A DNA stretch of 64,000 bases, from contig CM065297.1 in NCBI GenBank assembly GCA_032871835.1, positions 18,280,098-18,344,097 on the forward strand. Reading direction: 5' to 3'. This document shows positions 35,878 through 46,665 of this stretch, one piece after another. This DNA is from Dipteronia dyeriana (lineage: Eukaryota; Streptophyta; Magnoliopsida; Sapindales; Sapindaceae). The translations under genes were made by a program, and so were the position numbers. Position 1 is the stretch's first letter; the number at the start of each line of letters is the position of its first letter. The notes under the pieces are model-generated. The model did not search any database. It saw nothing but the letters and a program-made list of their open reading frames with translations, and was not told the DNA's origin.

Positions 35878-38800
35878 TCACTTGGCGGGCTTGGAGTTAG
35901 CAAAAATCTCCACAACCATTTTTTCCCGAATCATCCCCATGTCGTCCTCCGACCAATCAAAAGGCCTTTGGTTCGCCACTATGTACTCGATAATTCTCAA
36001 AGTATGGGGCCCACAGTTACCTCTACAATTCGGGACATAAAACACCATTAGAAATCATTCATATAGAATATGTAAACACGTGAATGAAATAGAATGTCTT
36101 ACGATTTCTTTTGTTGGGAGACTGTAGAAGGATGCACCAGACTGACCGAGAAGGGCTTATTATCCCGAGTGAACGTCCGACGCCCAGGACGTCGTGCTGT
36201 GTGAAACCCTGCGTCACTCAACATAGAGGGTAAAAACCACCGTAATGGCCGGACCTGCTGGTGCCTAATCTGATACGGGACTTCCTGTCTCCAGGGGTCA
36301 TAAATATCAATCTTCCCGCGACTAAGGTTGACGCTCACCACCAGCCAATGTTGGGCTCCAACGTTGCACGGAATCAGCACCTGTAATTGTTTGCATGCCG
36401 TGTTTGGTGAGGATATACTTACAATTTTTTTTTAAATCATCTCAATCATGTAACACGTACCTGGTCAACCTCGTGCCATGGGCGGTTTCCACTCGTGGTT
36501 GCTCCATGAACCGTGAGAAGGTCCTCTTCCAACCATCGGGACTGTAACACATTCCACCTTGTCGTGCTCACAGCACCGTGGGAATCACGAGGCATCATCC
36601 GCTCCCACATGTACAACATAGGTGGCTGTACAAGCATTGACAAGATCGTCTTATTAATACAGAAGCATAAAATCCGATGTGATTCCCAAATGTTATAACT
36701 ACTTACATAAAATTGTGTATCCAACACGTTAATCCTCTGGTTGTACACATTATGGAATCCTCGCTGACGCTTGCGTAGAATATTTAGGTATGCATACATA
36801 TGCTGACAAACAATAAAACCACCGTATTTGTTAACAATTCAACAATACTTATACAAAAGTTAATATGAAATATAATAAGTACGTACCGTGTCCTCCAAGT
36901 CCATGAAGTTGGACTGCATACGCACAAACCATCCCGCGGTAACTGGTGACAACACATCCACATCACGTCTGTATAATAATTGAATTACCTTAGCTATACA
37001 TAAATTAGAATAAACAAGAAATGTACATCTATTTGTATTATAAAAACTTATACTCACTGTTCCCCGTTGATGTTCCTCTTGAAGGCCTTGTATGCTGCTA
37101 GGTGGTCACCGTCCACTAGTCTGTGGGGGTCAAAAATGTGTTCCACGGACTCGGGCCGTGTCTTTAACCTTTTTGGACGGCATGGATCTGTGTAAGGGCT
37201 CACCAACTGCCATCTATGCTTACCTAAAGGCTTTACCGGGGGAGGGGACCTCTCCGACGCCACAGACGTGATGGGTGGGTAAGAGGACCTCTCCGACGCC
37301 ACGGTCGTGCTGGGTGGGGAAGGGGATCGCTCCGATGACACGGTCGTGCTAGGTGGGGAAGGAGGCCGTTCCGACGCCACGAACTTGCTGGGTGGGGGAG
37401 GGGACCGCTCTGACGGCACTGTCGTCCTAGGTGGGAGAGGGGACCGTTCAGACCGGACGGACGTGCTGGGTGGGGGAGGGAACCGCTTTGACGCCACAGA
37501 CTTGCTGGGTTGGGAAGGGGACCGCTCCGACGGGACTGACGACCTGGGTGAGGGAGGGAACCGTTCCAACACCACGGACGTGCTGGGTTGAGGAGGGGAC
37601 AGCTCCGACGGGACTGACGTGCTGGGTGGGGGAGGGGACCTCTCTGACTCCACGGACGTGCTGGGTGGGAGAGGGGAATGCTGTGAGGGGATCGATGTGA
37701 TGGGAGGTGGGGGGGACCCCTGAGCCAGGGTGTCTTTCCCCCCTGTAAACCTATCAGTCGACCCTCCGGAACTAAATAATTGATCAAGAGGTGGGGGGCC
37801 ATCCCGGTGTGTACTTAAGGTCGAACCTTGAAGCCCCGGGATCATATCAAGTAACAATCGGTGTTACTGCTGACGATCCTCATTACTCTTTCGGATCATA
37901 TCCAACAACTCCAAGTGTTGACGTTGTCGGTCCTCGTCACTTTTTCGGAGGGCTTCAATCACATCGTTCAACATTTCAGTCCACGGAGCCTAAAATCATG
38001 TCTACAATGTTAGTACAAAACTATCAACACGTGTTACTAAAAAACACCTAACTTTGTTTTCAGCTTACCTTTCCATCACGTCCAACGCCCCCACGGGAAT
38101 CCCCTGCAGATGTACCATGTCCGGGGGTGGAAAACTAAACCCGCCTATGCCTATGCCTATGCCTTTCTCGTTGAGGGTCTGTCTGATATCCCTCACTGTC
38201 AATGGTCCTGTCTGTACCACTGATCCCGCCTAAGGTGGTCTGATCAGGGACCTCAGGCGGCATATCATCCATGTCATCTTCTACATACATGGTCCCCCCC
38301 TCGTCTAGGCATGCATATTACGGTGCTTGTCTCTCAGCTGGTGTCAGCACCAATTCCTTGAGCGCAAACATCTGAAATATTAGTTAGAACAATGTCATTG
38401 TACAAATACTAACTAATAAAAACATTAACAAAATAAATACATACCCTGGCTTTGAAAATCTTTGCTAGCTTCTTCCCTTTCGGTTGTTTGGTCAACTCCC
38501 ACTTCAAAATACGGGGAGTCAGATCAGTAACCCTCCGGACACCGACCTATTTGGCCAACTTAGGGATCACCTTCAAAGAAAATATCTGCATCATGGATAA
38601 GTATGATAAGTATCCATACAATTTTGGGCAACAATAATAAAGTACAAATTATAGTTCGAACTTCTTACCAACAGGGCTTGAGAAAGACCGTATATGTTGT
38701 AGGTCTCCACCCTGTGTACATCAACGCCCTTTTCCTGCCGGCGTCGTTCTAACCCGTCTCTTCGCCCGTCAAGCGCATATTTGAATGAGTGGATAGAATG

Positions 38801-39433
38801 CCTGTATACGTAGGCACCCCACGGGAACGCATCGAACGTATCTAGGTCCTCAACAACCCGAAACTGCCAAACTGGAATCTTGAATCTCTCATCCACCCCC
38901 ATCAGTATCCAGTTCAGCATATATAAGAGGCAAAGCTTGACAGCATCGTATGCCTGTCCGAAATCTATACCGGTGACAACACCCCTAATCTGCTCCAGCG
39001 ACACCTCCTCGGCTCCAGAAAAGTACCGCTCATGTATGCCATTCTCCACTGCTGCATACATTGTGGTCTCAGGTACAACTTCACACCGCAGTCCGGTGAT
39101 CAGGCAAAATTTCACATTCGAAAACCTCACCGATTGGGTTCCTAACATGAAGTGCATCTCATCTGTCGGGCCGTTATGTTGGAGCTCCCTTAAAAGCAAC
39201 CGATGGATAATACCACCAGAAAACTTCATCTCCCTATGCATTGTCAGAAAATGCCCGAAACAAGATGCCATGAACCACCGACGGTATTCATCTGCAAAAT
39301 CTAAAGGGACACGGTTCAGCGCGTCGTCTATATGGGCGAGGGCATCAAAATGGTTGTGTCGTGTCAGTTTGCCCTCGTACCTGTATTCTTCTGGAGTTTT
39401 AAGTGAATCCCTCAACCTAATTCTCATCTGCAA
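35878..39433 (-). pseudogene. DUF1985-Ulp1 cysteine protease gene, copy A
   Basis: Multi-exon gene. Exon 1 (39433-38669) is a DUF1985-type domain (HFLTMHREMKFSGGIIHRLL, FCLITGLRCEVV, LLYMLNWILMGVDERFKI). Exon 2 is about 38585-38445. A linker with a Pro-rich repeat (37230-37680) leads to a C48/Ulp1 SUMO-protease-like domain. The triad is recognisable: His in AQHWLVVSV (36348-36350), Asp in IDIYDPWR (36297-36299), Cys in NCGPHTLRIIEYI (36013-36015, in the last exon after an intron near 36103-36023). Stops in exon 2 (38547) and the linker (for example the PY-to-P* change near 38318) break it. Such proteins may deSUMOylate or modify host proteins; their role in transposition is not known. Confidence 0.83.
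37230..37685 (-). repeat. 39-bp coding minisatellite in copy A linker
   Basis: About eleven 13-residue units of the form VPSERSPPPPSTS read on the minus strand, with variation at most positions except Ser-Glu-Arg and the Pro run. It joins DUF1985 to the Ulp1 part. Copy B has about four or five units of the same period. Confidence 0.88.
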
Positions 39434-39470
39434 TGTAACAGAAATACAACATCATTAGACATAATTTTAT

Positions 39471-40470
39471 TAAAAAGCTCGATCCCTTTCAAAACAGCTC
39501 GATTGCTTTACAAAAAGTCTTGATTCCTTTTCAAAAAGGCTCAATCCCTTTCAAAAGAGCTCGATTGCTTTACAAAAACCTCGATTCCTTTTCAAAAAGG
39601 CTCGATCCCTTTCAAAAAGTCTCGATCCCTTTCAAATAGGCTCGATCCAATTCAAAAACAGCTCGAAACATATTCAAAAAAGCTCGATTCCTTTCCAAAA
39701 AGGCTCGATCCCTTTCAAAAAGGCTCGATCCCTTTTCAAAAAGGCTTGATTCTTTATCAAAAAGGCTCGATCCATTTCAAAATAACCTCCACCCCTTTTT
39801 AAAAAGCTAGATCCCTCTTAAAAAAGTCTCGATCCCTTTTAAAAAAAGATCGATCCCTTTTCAAAAAAGATCGATCCCTTTCAAATAGGCTCGATCCAAT
39901 TCAAAAACAACTCGATCCCTTTTCAAAAAAGCTCGATCCCTTATCAAAAAGGCTCGATCACTTTCAAAAAGGCTCGATCCCTTTCAAAAAAGCTCGATCC
40001 CTTTCAAATAGGCTCGATCCAGTTCAAAAAAAGCTCGAACCTATTCAAAAAAGCTCGAAACATATTCAAAAAAGCTCGATTCCTTTTCAAAAAGGATCGA
40101 TCCCTTTCAAAAAGGCTCGATACCTTTTAAAAAAGCTCGATCCTTTTTTAAAAAAGCTCGATCCCTTTTTTAAAAAGCTCGATCCTTTTCAAAAAAGGCT
40201 CGATCTCTTTTAAAAAAGGCTCGATCCCTTTTCAAAAAAGCTCGATCCCTTTCAAATACGCTTGATCTAATTCTAAATCAGTTCGAACATATTCAAAAAA
40301 GCTCGAAACCTATTCAAAAAAGCACGATCCTTTTCAAAATGACTCGATTCTTTTTTTAAAAAGCTCGATTCTTTTTTTAAAAAGCTCGATTCCTTTTCCA
40401 AAAACCTAGATCTACCAACACCTGTTTTTCACGAAAAAAATAGCTCGACTAATCAAAAAAGCTCGATTTT
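39471..40470 (+). repeat. Subterminal GCTCGATCC array upstream of copy A DUF1985 gene
   Basis: About 1 kb, roughly 50 units of 17-22 bp, typical unit GCTCGATCCCTTTCAAAAA. All are in the plus direction, the same direction as the array at 32266-32815. Higher-order repeats are visible: the words 'CAAATAGGCTCGATCCAATT' and 'AGCTCGAAACATATTCAAAA' recur at about 39640, 39885 and 40005-40070. Confidence 0.93.
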
Positions 40471-40900
40471 CTTGAAAAAGGTCTCAAAAATCCAGATATC
40501 ATCTTCCTCAACTGATATTCAACCAAATTACAAACCCTAACCTAAACAACAACCATTCACAATTCTCTATTTTAACCGGTTTCTACAATTCCTATCAACA
40601 AAACTCAATTCTAACATGTAAGGCAAGTTAACAACAACAAAAACGAGGAAAAATAACCAATCTTACCTTTGTCAATCGCAGCTCTTCCGGTCACTTCACC
40701 GTCGATTAGTTTCCTGTCGGTTTGACTGTTGCTTCTCTCTGACTTTGAAAACGACAACTTCCTCACTGTTAAAATATTTTAGGGTATTTTTGTCTCAAAC
40801 GCTCTTTTGGTGCATTTTAAACATACATTAGTAAAGTGATGATATTTGCACAACATACCCCTCAAATAGTGCCAATAATTTTTTGACCCCCAGTATAGGA

Positions 40901-41675
40901 AGACCTCCTCTCTAGTAAGGGTTATATTTTGGATTTTAAATTTGTTTGTTATAATTGATCTCATAAAATCTATAAAATCATAAAATATGGGAAAACATTC
41001 CTCCTGTAATGAAAGTTATTTTCCAAATCATTTAGGGGTCGATCTCTTAAGCTCCCGAGTAACCCTATCGACATCAAATTGCAAAAAGAAGAAACAATTT
41101 GCATAATAAAAAAAAAACAGAGTAATTTTTTTTAAAGTAAAAGAATTTATAATTGTTTACTTCTATAAAGCCATAATATATGTCTTCAAACAAGCCAAGT
41201 TTCATACTATAAGGTTTAATTCGAGCCACGAGTCACATTATTTATAAACAAAAAAGGTTTTGAGTTTTTTACCCGTAACAAAAAAAATAAAATGAAGTGA
41301 TAACTGATAATTCATCTAATTTGGACATTTCTAGGATTACTTATCCAACGATTTTTGTTTTAACTAACAACCCAGAAAACATAATCACCAAAACTTGCTA
41401 CACAAATAGCATTACCTTAAACAGTTAAATTTTAATTGGTCATATCCTAAGGACAATGCTAATCATGGATTAATCTAGTTTAAACTTTTAAAAATCACAT
41501 CCCTTATTAATTAAGTACTAGCAATTAAATATTAATTTCATTGCACCGACACAAAATGATTAGATCACTTTTATATATGTGACATATATAGCCATGCCAT
41601 CCTATTTGGTAAATCCTCAATAATAATAATAATAATAATAAACAATGTATTAAAATCATATGGTTTTTAGTTATA
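40901..41675. other. Spacer between inverted MULE copies A and B
   Basis: About 0.8 kb of AT-rich non-coding DNA with a TAA-type microsatellite at about 41619-41641. No gene seen. It would be the loop if A and B paired. Confidence 0.6.
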
Positions 41676-42114
41676 TTTTATAAAGGATTCAAAAAATTAT
41701 TGACACTATTTGGGGGTTGTTGTACAAATATCACCACTTTACTAATGTATGTTTAAAAGGTACAATTTAACGTGATCAGTCGAAAATACCCCGAAATATT
41801 GAAAAATAAAGAAATTTGTCGTTTTCTAAGTTAGAGAAAAGCAAGAGTGAAACCGACAAGAAGCTAATCAACGGCGAAGTGACCGGAACGAGAGTACACG
41901 AGAACAATTGCAATTGACAAAGGTAAAATTAGTTTTTTTTCCTCGTTTTTGTTGTTGATAACTTGTATTGCATGTTATAATTGAGTTTTGTTGATTGAAA
42001 TTGTAGATTAGGGTTAAAATAGAGATCTGAGAATGGTTGTGGTTTAGGTTAGGGTTTGAAATTTGGTTGAATATCTGTTGAGGAAGATGAAATTCTGAGT
42101 TACCGAAACTTTTT

Positions 42115-42865
42115 ACAGGAGAATCGAGCTTATTTGTAGTTGAGTCGAGTTTTTTTTGTTGTGAAAATTAGGTTTTGGTAAGTCGAGTTTTTTTTGTAAG
42201 GGTTTGAGCTTTTTTTTGAATAGGATCGAACTTTTTTGAAAGTGATCGAATTTTTTTAAAAAGGATCGAGCTTTTTTCAATAGGCTCGAGCTTTTTTTTA
42301 CATTGGATCGAGCTTTTTCATCATGTGATCAAGTTTTTTTTAAATAAGATCGAGCTTTTCTTACATAGAATCGAGCTTTTTTGTTATGGGATCGACCATT
42401 TTTTTCATAGGATCGAGTTTTTTTTAAAGGGTCAAGCTTTTTTGTAGATGAGTCGAGTTTTTTTTTTGTGAAAATTAGGTTTTGGTAAATATAGTTTTTT
42501 TTATAATGGTTCGAGCTTTTTTTGAATGGGATCGAGCATTTTTCCATAGGCTTGAGCTTTTTTTACAATGGATCGAGCTTTGTCATCATGAGATCGAGCT
42601 TTTTTTACATAGCATCGAGCTTTTTTGTTACGTGATCGAGCATTTTTTTCATAAGATCAAGCTTTTTTGTCCTGTGATCGAGCTTTTTTATAATTGGACC
42701 GAGCTTTTTTTACATTTGATCGAGCTTTTTTGTTATGGGATCGAGCTTTTTTGTTATGGGATCGAGCTTTTTTTAAAGGATAGAGTTTATTTGTTCTGGG
42801 ATCGAGCATATTTTTTTAGAACCGAGTTGTTTTTACATTGGATCGAGACTTATAATTTTGGTTCC
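42115..42865 (-). repeat. Subterminal array upstream of copy B DUF1985 gene
   Basis: About 35 units of 17-22 bp reading GATCGAGCTTTTTT on the plus strand, the reverse complement of the array in copy A, as expected for an inverted element. A repeated pair of longer segments (AAAATTAGGTTTTGGTAA near 42165 and 42472) suggests block duplication inside the array. Confidence 0.92.
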
Positions 42866-42904
42866 GAGATTTTTTCTGTTTAATGATGTTGTATTTCTGT
42901 TACA

Positions 42905-45900
42905 TTGCATATGAGAAATAGGTTGAGGGATTTGCTTAAAACTCCACAAGGAGAATGGTACGAGGGCAAATTGACTCGACACGACCATTTTGACGCCCTT
43001 GCCCATATAGACGGCGTGCTGAACCGGGTCCCTATAGAATTTACAGATGAAGATCGTTGTCGATTCATGGCATCATGTTTCTGGAATTTCCTGACGATGC
43101 ATCGGGAGACGAAGTTTTCGGATGGTGTTATCCATCGGTTGCTTTTGAGGGAGCTGCATCATAACGGCCCAACAGATGAGATGCAGTTCATGTTAGGGAA
43201 CCAATTGGTGAGGTTTTCGAAGGTGGAATTTTGCTTGATCACCGGATTACGGTTTGGAGTTGTACCGGAGACGACCAGGTATGCAGAAGTGGAGAATGAC
43301 ATACATCAGTGGTACTTTCCTGGGGCCAATGAGGTCTCGTAGGAGGAGATAAGAGGTGTTGTCACCATCAGAGATTTTGGAGAGGCATACGATGCTTTGA
43401 AGCTCTGCCTCATATATATGCTATATGTTGAACTGGATACTGATGGGGGTGGATGAGAAATTCAAGATTCCTGTTTGGCAGTTTTGGTTGGTTGAGGATC
43501 TCGACGCGTTCCCGTGGGGTGTTCACGTGTACATGCATTCTATTTATTCGTTCAAGCATGCGTTTGACGGGGGACGAGACGGATTTAAGTGACACCAGTA
43601 GGAAAATGGCACTCACTTACATAAGGTGGAGACCTACAACATATACGGTCTATCTCACGCCTTATTGGTAAGAACTTCGAATTACAAGTTGTACTTTATT
43701 GGTGTTGTCCTTAATGTTATGGATACTTATCGTACTTATCTTTAATGCAGATATTTGCTTTCGAGGTAATCCTTGATTTGGGCCAAGAGTTCGGCACCCG
43801 AAGGGTTACGGATCTGTCTCCTCATATTTTTAAATGGGAGTTGACCAAACAACCGAGAGGGAAGAAGCTGACCAAGATTTTCAAAGTCAAGGTATGTATT
43901 TAATTTGTTAATGTTTATATAAGTTAGTAAGTGTACAATTACATTGTTCTAACTAATATTTCAAATGTTTGCGAGGAAGAAACTGGTGCCCACACCAGTT
44001 GAGAGACAGGCTCCGTACTATACGGGGCTAAATGAGGGAGGGAGCCTGTATGTAGAGGAGCACATGCTTTGTATTCCGCCTCCGGTCCCTAATCAGACTA
44101 CCTTGTGAGGGAACAGTGGGATAGATGGTGGGGATTTGACAGACAGGACCAGTGACAGTGAGGGATCTGAGCCCAATACTGGAGGTTTAAGGCCCAATGA
44201 CAGTGAGGGATATCAGACAGACCCTCAATGAGAAAGGCATAGGCATAGCCGGGTTCGGTTTACCACCCCTGGACATTGTACATCTACAGGGGATTCCCGT
44301 GGGGATGTTGGACGTGATGGAGAGGTAAGTTGAAAAGAAAGTTTTGTTTTTTTATTAACACGTGATGTTGATAGTTTTGTACTAACGATGTAGACATGAT
44401 TTCAGGCTCCATGGGCAGATCTGTTGAACAATGTGCGTGAAGCCCTCCAAAAGAGTGAGGAAGATCGAGATCGTCAACACCTGTAGTTGGTGGATATGAT
44501 CCGGAAGAGTGAGAAGGATCGTCAGTAACAACACCGAGTGTTACTGGATATGATCTTGGGGCTTTAAGGGTCGACCATGCATACACACAAAAATGCCCCC
44601 TACCACCTTATCAGGACTTTAGTCCCGGAGATAGGACTGGTGAGTACACGGGGGGAGGGAGGAGGGATGAGGGGGGACAGATATGACAGGTGGACGTAGC
44701 GAGGACCCGCCTACTGGAGAGTCAAGCTCAGTTGCGTACCAGCAATAGTAGGCCTGCTACATGTACAACAGTCCAGTCGGACCTTCCAACTGTCCTATCT
44801 GGGTGTACCCTGTCTGAGCTCTACCCACCAGCTAGCACATCGATTCAGCCGCAACGGTTCTCTCTCCCACCCAGCACATCGACTCAGGCTCAGCGGGGTC
44901 CCCTCTCCACCCAGCATGTCTACCCAAGCTCAGCGGTTCCCCCCCACCCAGAATGTCGACCCAGGTTCAGCAGTCTCCTCTCCCACCCAGCATATCGATC
45001 GAGCTCCAGAGCTCCTCAGAGGCTGGACTACCGCACATGAAGTGTATACTTAAGCGCAGATGGCAGTTGATGAGCCCTTACACAGATCCATACCGGTCGA
45101 AGAGGTTGAGGACGACCCAGTACAAGGAACACATATTTGATCCCCACGGACTTGTGGACGCCGACCAGCTTGCGGCATACAAAGCCTTCAAGAAGAACAT
45201 CAACGGGGAACTGTGAGTACAAATTCATCTATGAATTTGGCAGTGTTTTAATGTTTATTAAAATTTTAATAAAGCTAATCCAACCATTAAACAGACATGA
45301 TGTGGACGTGCTGGTACCAGTGGATGCCAAATGGTTCATGCGTATGCAGTCCAACTTCATGGACTTGGAGGACACGGTACGTACTTACGTGATTTTCAAA
45401 TTAACGTTTGTTTAAATAATGTTGTATTGTTAACAATTCATTAGTTTTATTGTCTGTCAGCATATGGACGCATACCTCCATATTCTTCGAAAGCGTCAGT
45501 GAGGATTCTACATTGTGTACAACCAGATGATTAACGTATTGGATACATAATTCTATGTAAGTAGTTATAAATTATTGGAATCGCATCTCGTTTTTTGGTT
45601 TTTTATTATCGATACGAATTTATCAATGATTGTATGTACAACCACTTATGTTGTTACAGTGGGAGAGAATGATGCCTCGTGATTCGCACGGAGCTGTGAC
45701 CAAGGTAAGGTGGAATGTGTTACAGTCCCGATGGTTGGAAGAGGACCTTCAGACGGTACGTGGAGAAACCACGAGTGGAAACCACTCATGGCACGAGGTT
45801 GACTTAGTAAGTGTTAGACGATGGAAATGATTTAAAATATAAACTGTTCATATATCCTGACCTAACACCTTCTGCATACTATTACAGGTCCTGATACTAT

Positions 45901-46368
45901 GCAACGTTGGGGGCCAACGTTGGCTGGTGGTGACCGTTGACCTTATTCTCGGGAAGCTAGACATATTTGACCCCTGGAGACAGGATGTTTCTGCTCATAT
46001 CAGGAAGCAGCAAGTCCAGCCATTACGGTGGTTTTTACCGTCAATATTGAATGACGCGGGGTCCACACTGCTCGACGAGGTGGTCGTCGGTCATTCCCTA
46101 AGGAAAATAAGCCCTTCTCGGTCAGCGTGGACTCCACATCTACAGTCCCCCAACAATAAAAATCGTAAGACATTTTATTTCATTCGCGTGCTTATATATT
46201 ATTTAAAAATGATTTGTAACGCGTTTTAATGTGTCCAATTGTAGAGGTAACTGTGGTCCCTATACGTTGAGACTTATCGAGTACTTACTGGCGGGTCGAC
46301 GCCCTTTTGATTGGTCAGAGGACGATATGGGGATCATTCGGGAGAAAATGGTTGTGGAGATTTTTTGA
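42905..46368 (+). pseudogene. DUF1985-Ulp1 gene, copy B
   Basis: Start MHMRNRLRDLLKTPQGEWYE at 42905, then the DUF1985 region (GVIHRLLLRELHHNGP, FCLITGLRFGVV). Stop TAG near 43340, a 7-bp insertion at about 43421 (frameshift), and a small deletion at the DLDAFPWG site. Exons resume near 43750 (VILDLGQEFGTRRVTD) and 43975. The coiled-coil and Pro/Ser-rich parts are at 44400-45010, with 'CILKRRWQLMSPYTDPYRSK' near 45045. In the Ulp1 part the catalytic His is replaced by Arg (GQRWLVVTVD, codon 45918-45920), while IFDPWRQ and NCGPYTLRLIEYL remain. The last codons are cut by a TGA at 46366. Confidence 0.83.
44835..45010 (+). repeat. 39-bp coding minisatellite in copy B linker
   Basis: Four to five units based on CACCCAGCACATCGA...CAGCGG, encoding Pro/Ser/Thr-rich residues such as PPSTSTQAQRGPL. 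Fewer and more diverged units than copy A. Confidence 0.75.
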
Positions 46369-46665
46369 AACTTCAGGCCCACCTAGTGATTGGTTGTATA
46401 TTTAATGTTGTATATTTTTTTATATTTCCTACCATTTTTTATGTACAAAGACATTGTAATTTATTAATATTATTTCAATTTCTTTTAATGTTTTTGTTTC
46501 AAATGTTTGTCATCACATGTACGAAACACATACTAAACCTTGACAATGTGATACGATAAGTTAACGAACACATACAAAATAAGTTAACGAATAACTCATA
46601 CAATTCCAAATTATTACAATCTGATACGATTTCAAATGTTTACAATGTGATCAAAACTTTGTCAT

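Larger units (their letters stand above)
31775..40891 (+). mobile_element. MULE with transposase and DUF1985-Ulp1 genes, copy A
   Basis: A 9.1-kb element. The left end GTGGAAATGGTG matches the right end of copy B inverted; the right end (AATAATTTTTTGACC) matches copy B's left end and copy C's right end. Flanking 9-mers AATATAGGA (31766-31774) and AGTATAGGA (40892-40900) differ by one base, a fitting Mutator target duplication. Ends are only weakly inverted repeats (TAAGTTTAAAAGGCACC on one side, TATGTTTAAAATGCACC on the other). Contents: repeat array, transposase (plus), DUF1985-Ulp1 (minus), second array. Ulp1-carrying MULEs are known in plants (Kaonashi/KIU type). Confidence 0.85.

Noticed and set aside
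37307..37700. Gly-rich plus-strand ORFs (GGEGDRSD-type repeats)
   Set aside because: Antisense shadow of the proline-rich coding repeat of the DUF1985-Ulp1 gene.
39471..40470. CRISPR-like array
   Set aside because: Units are degenerate, spacers are A-rich and not unique, the unit is about 20 bp, and the context is a plant MULE.
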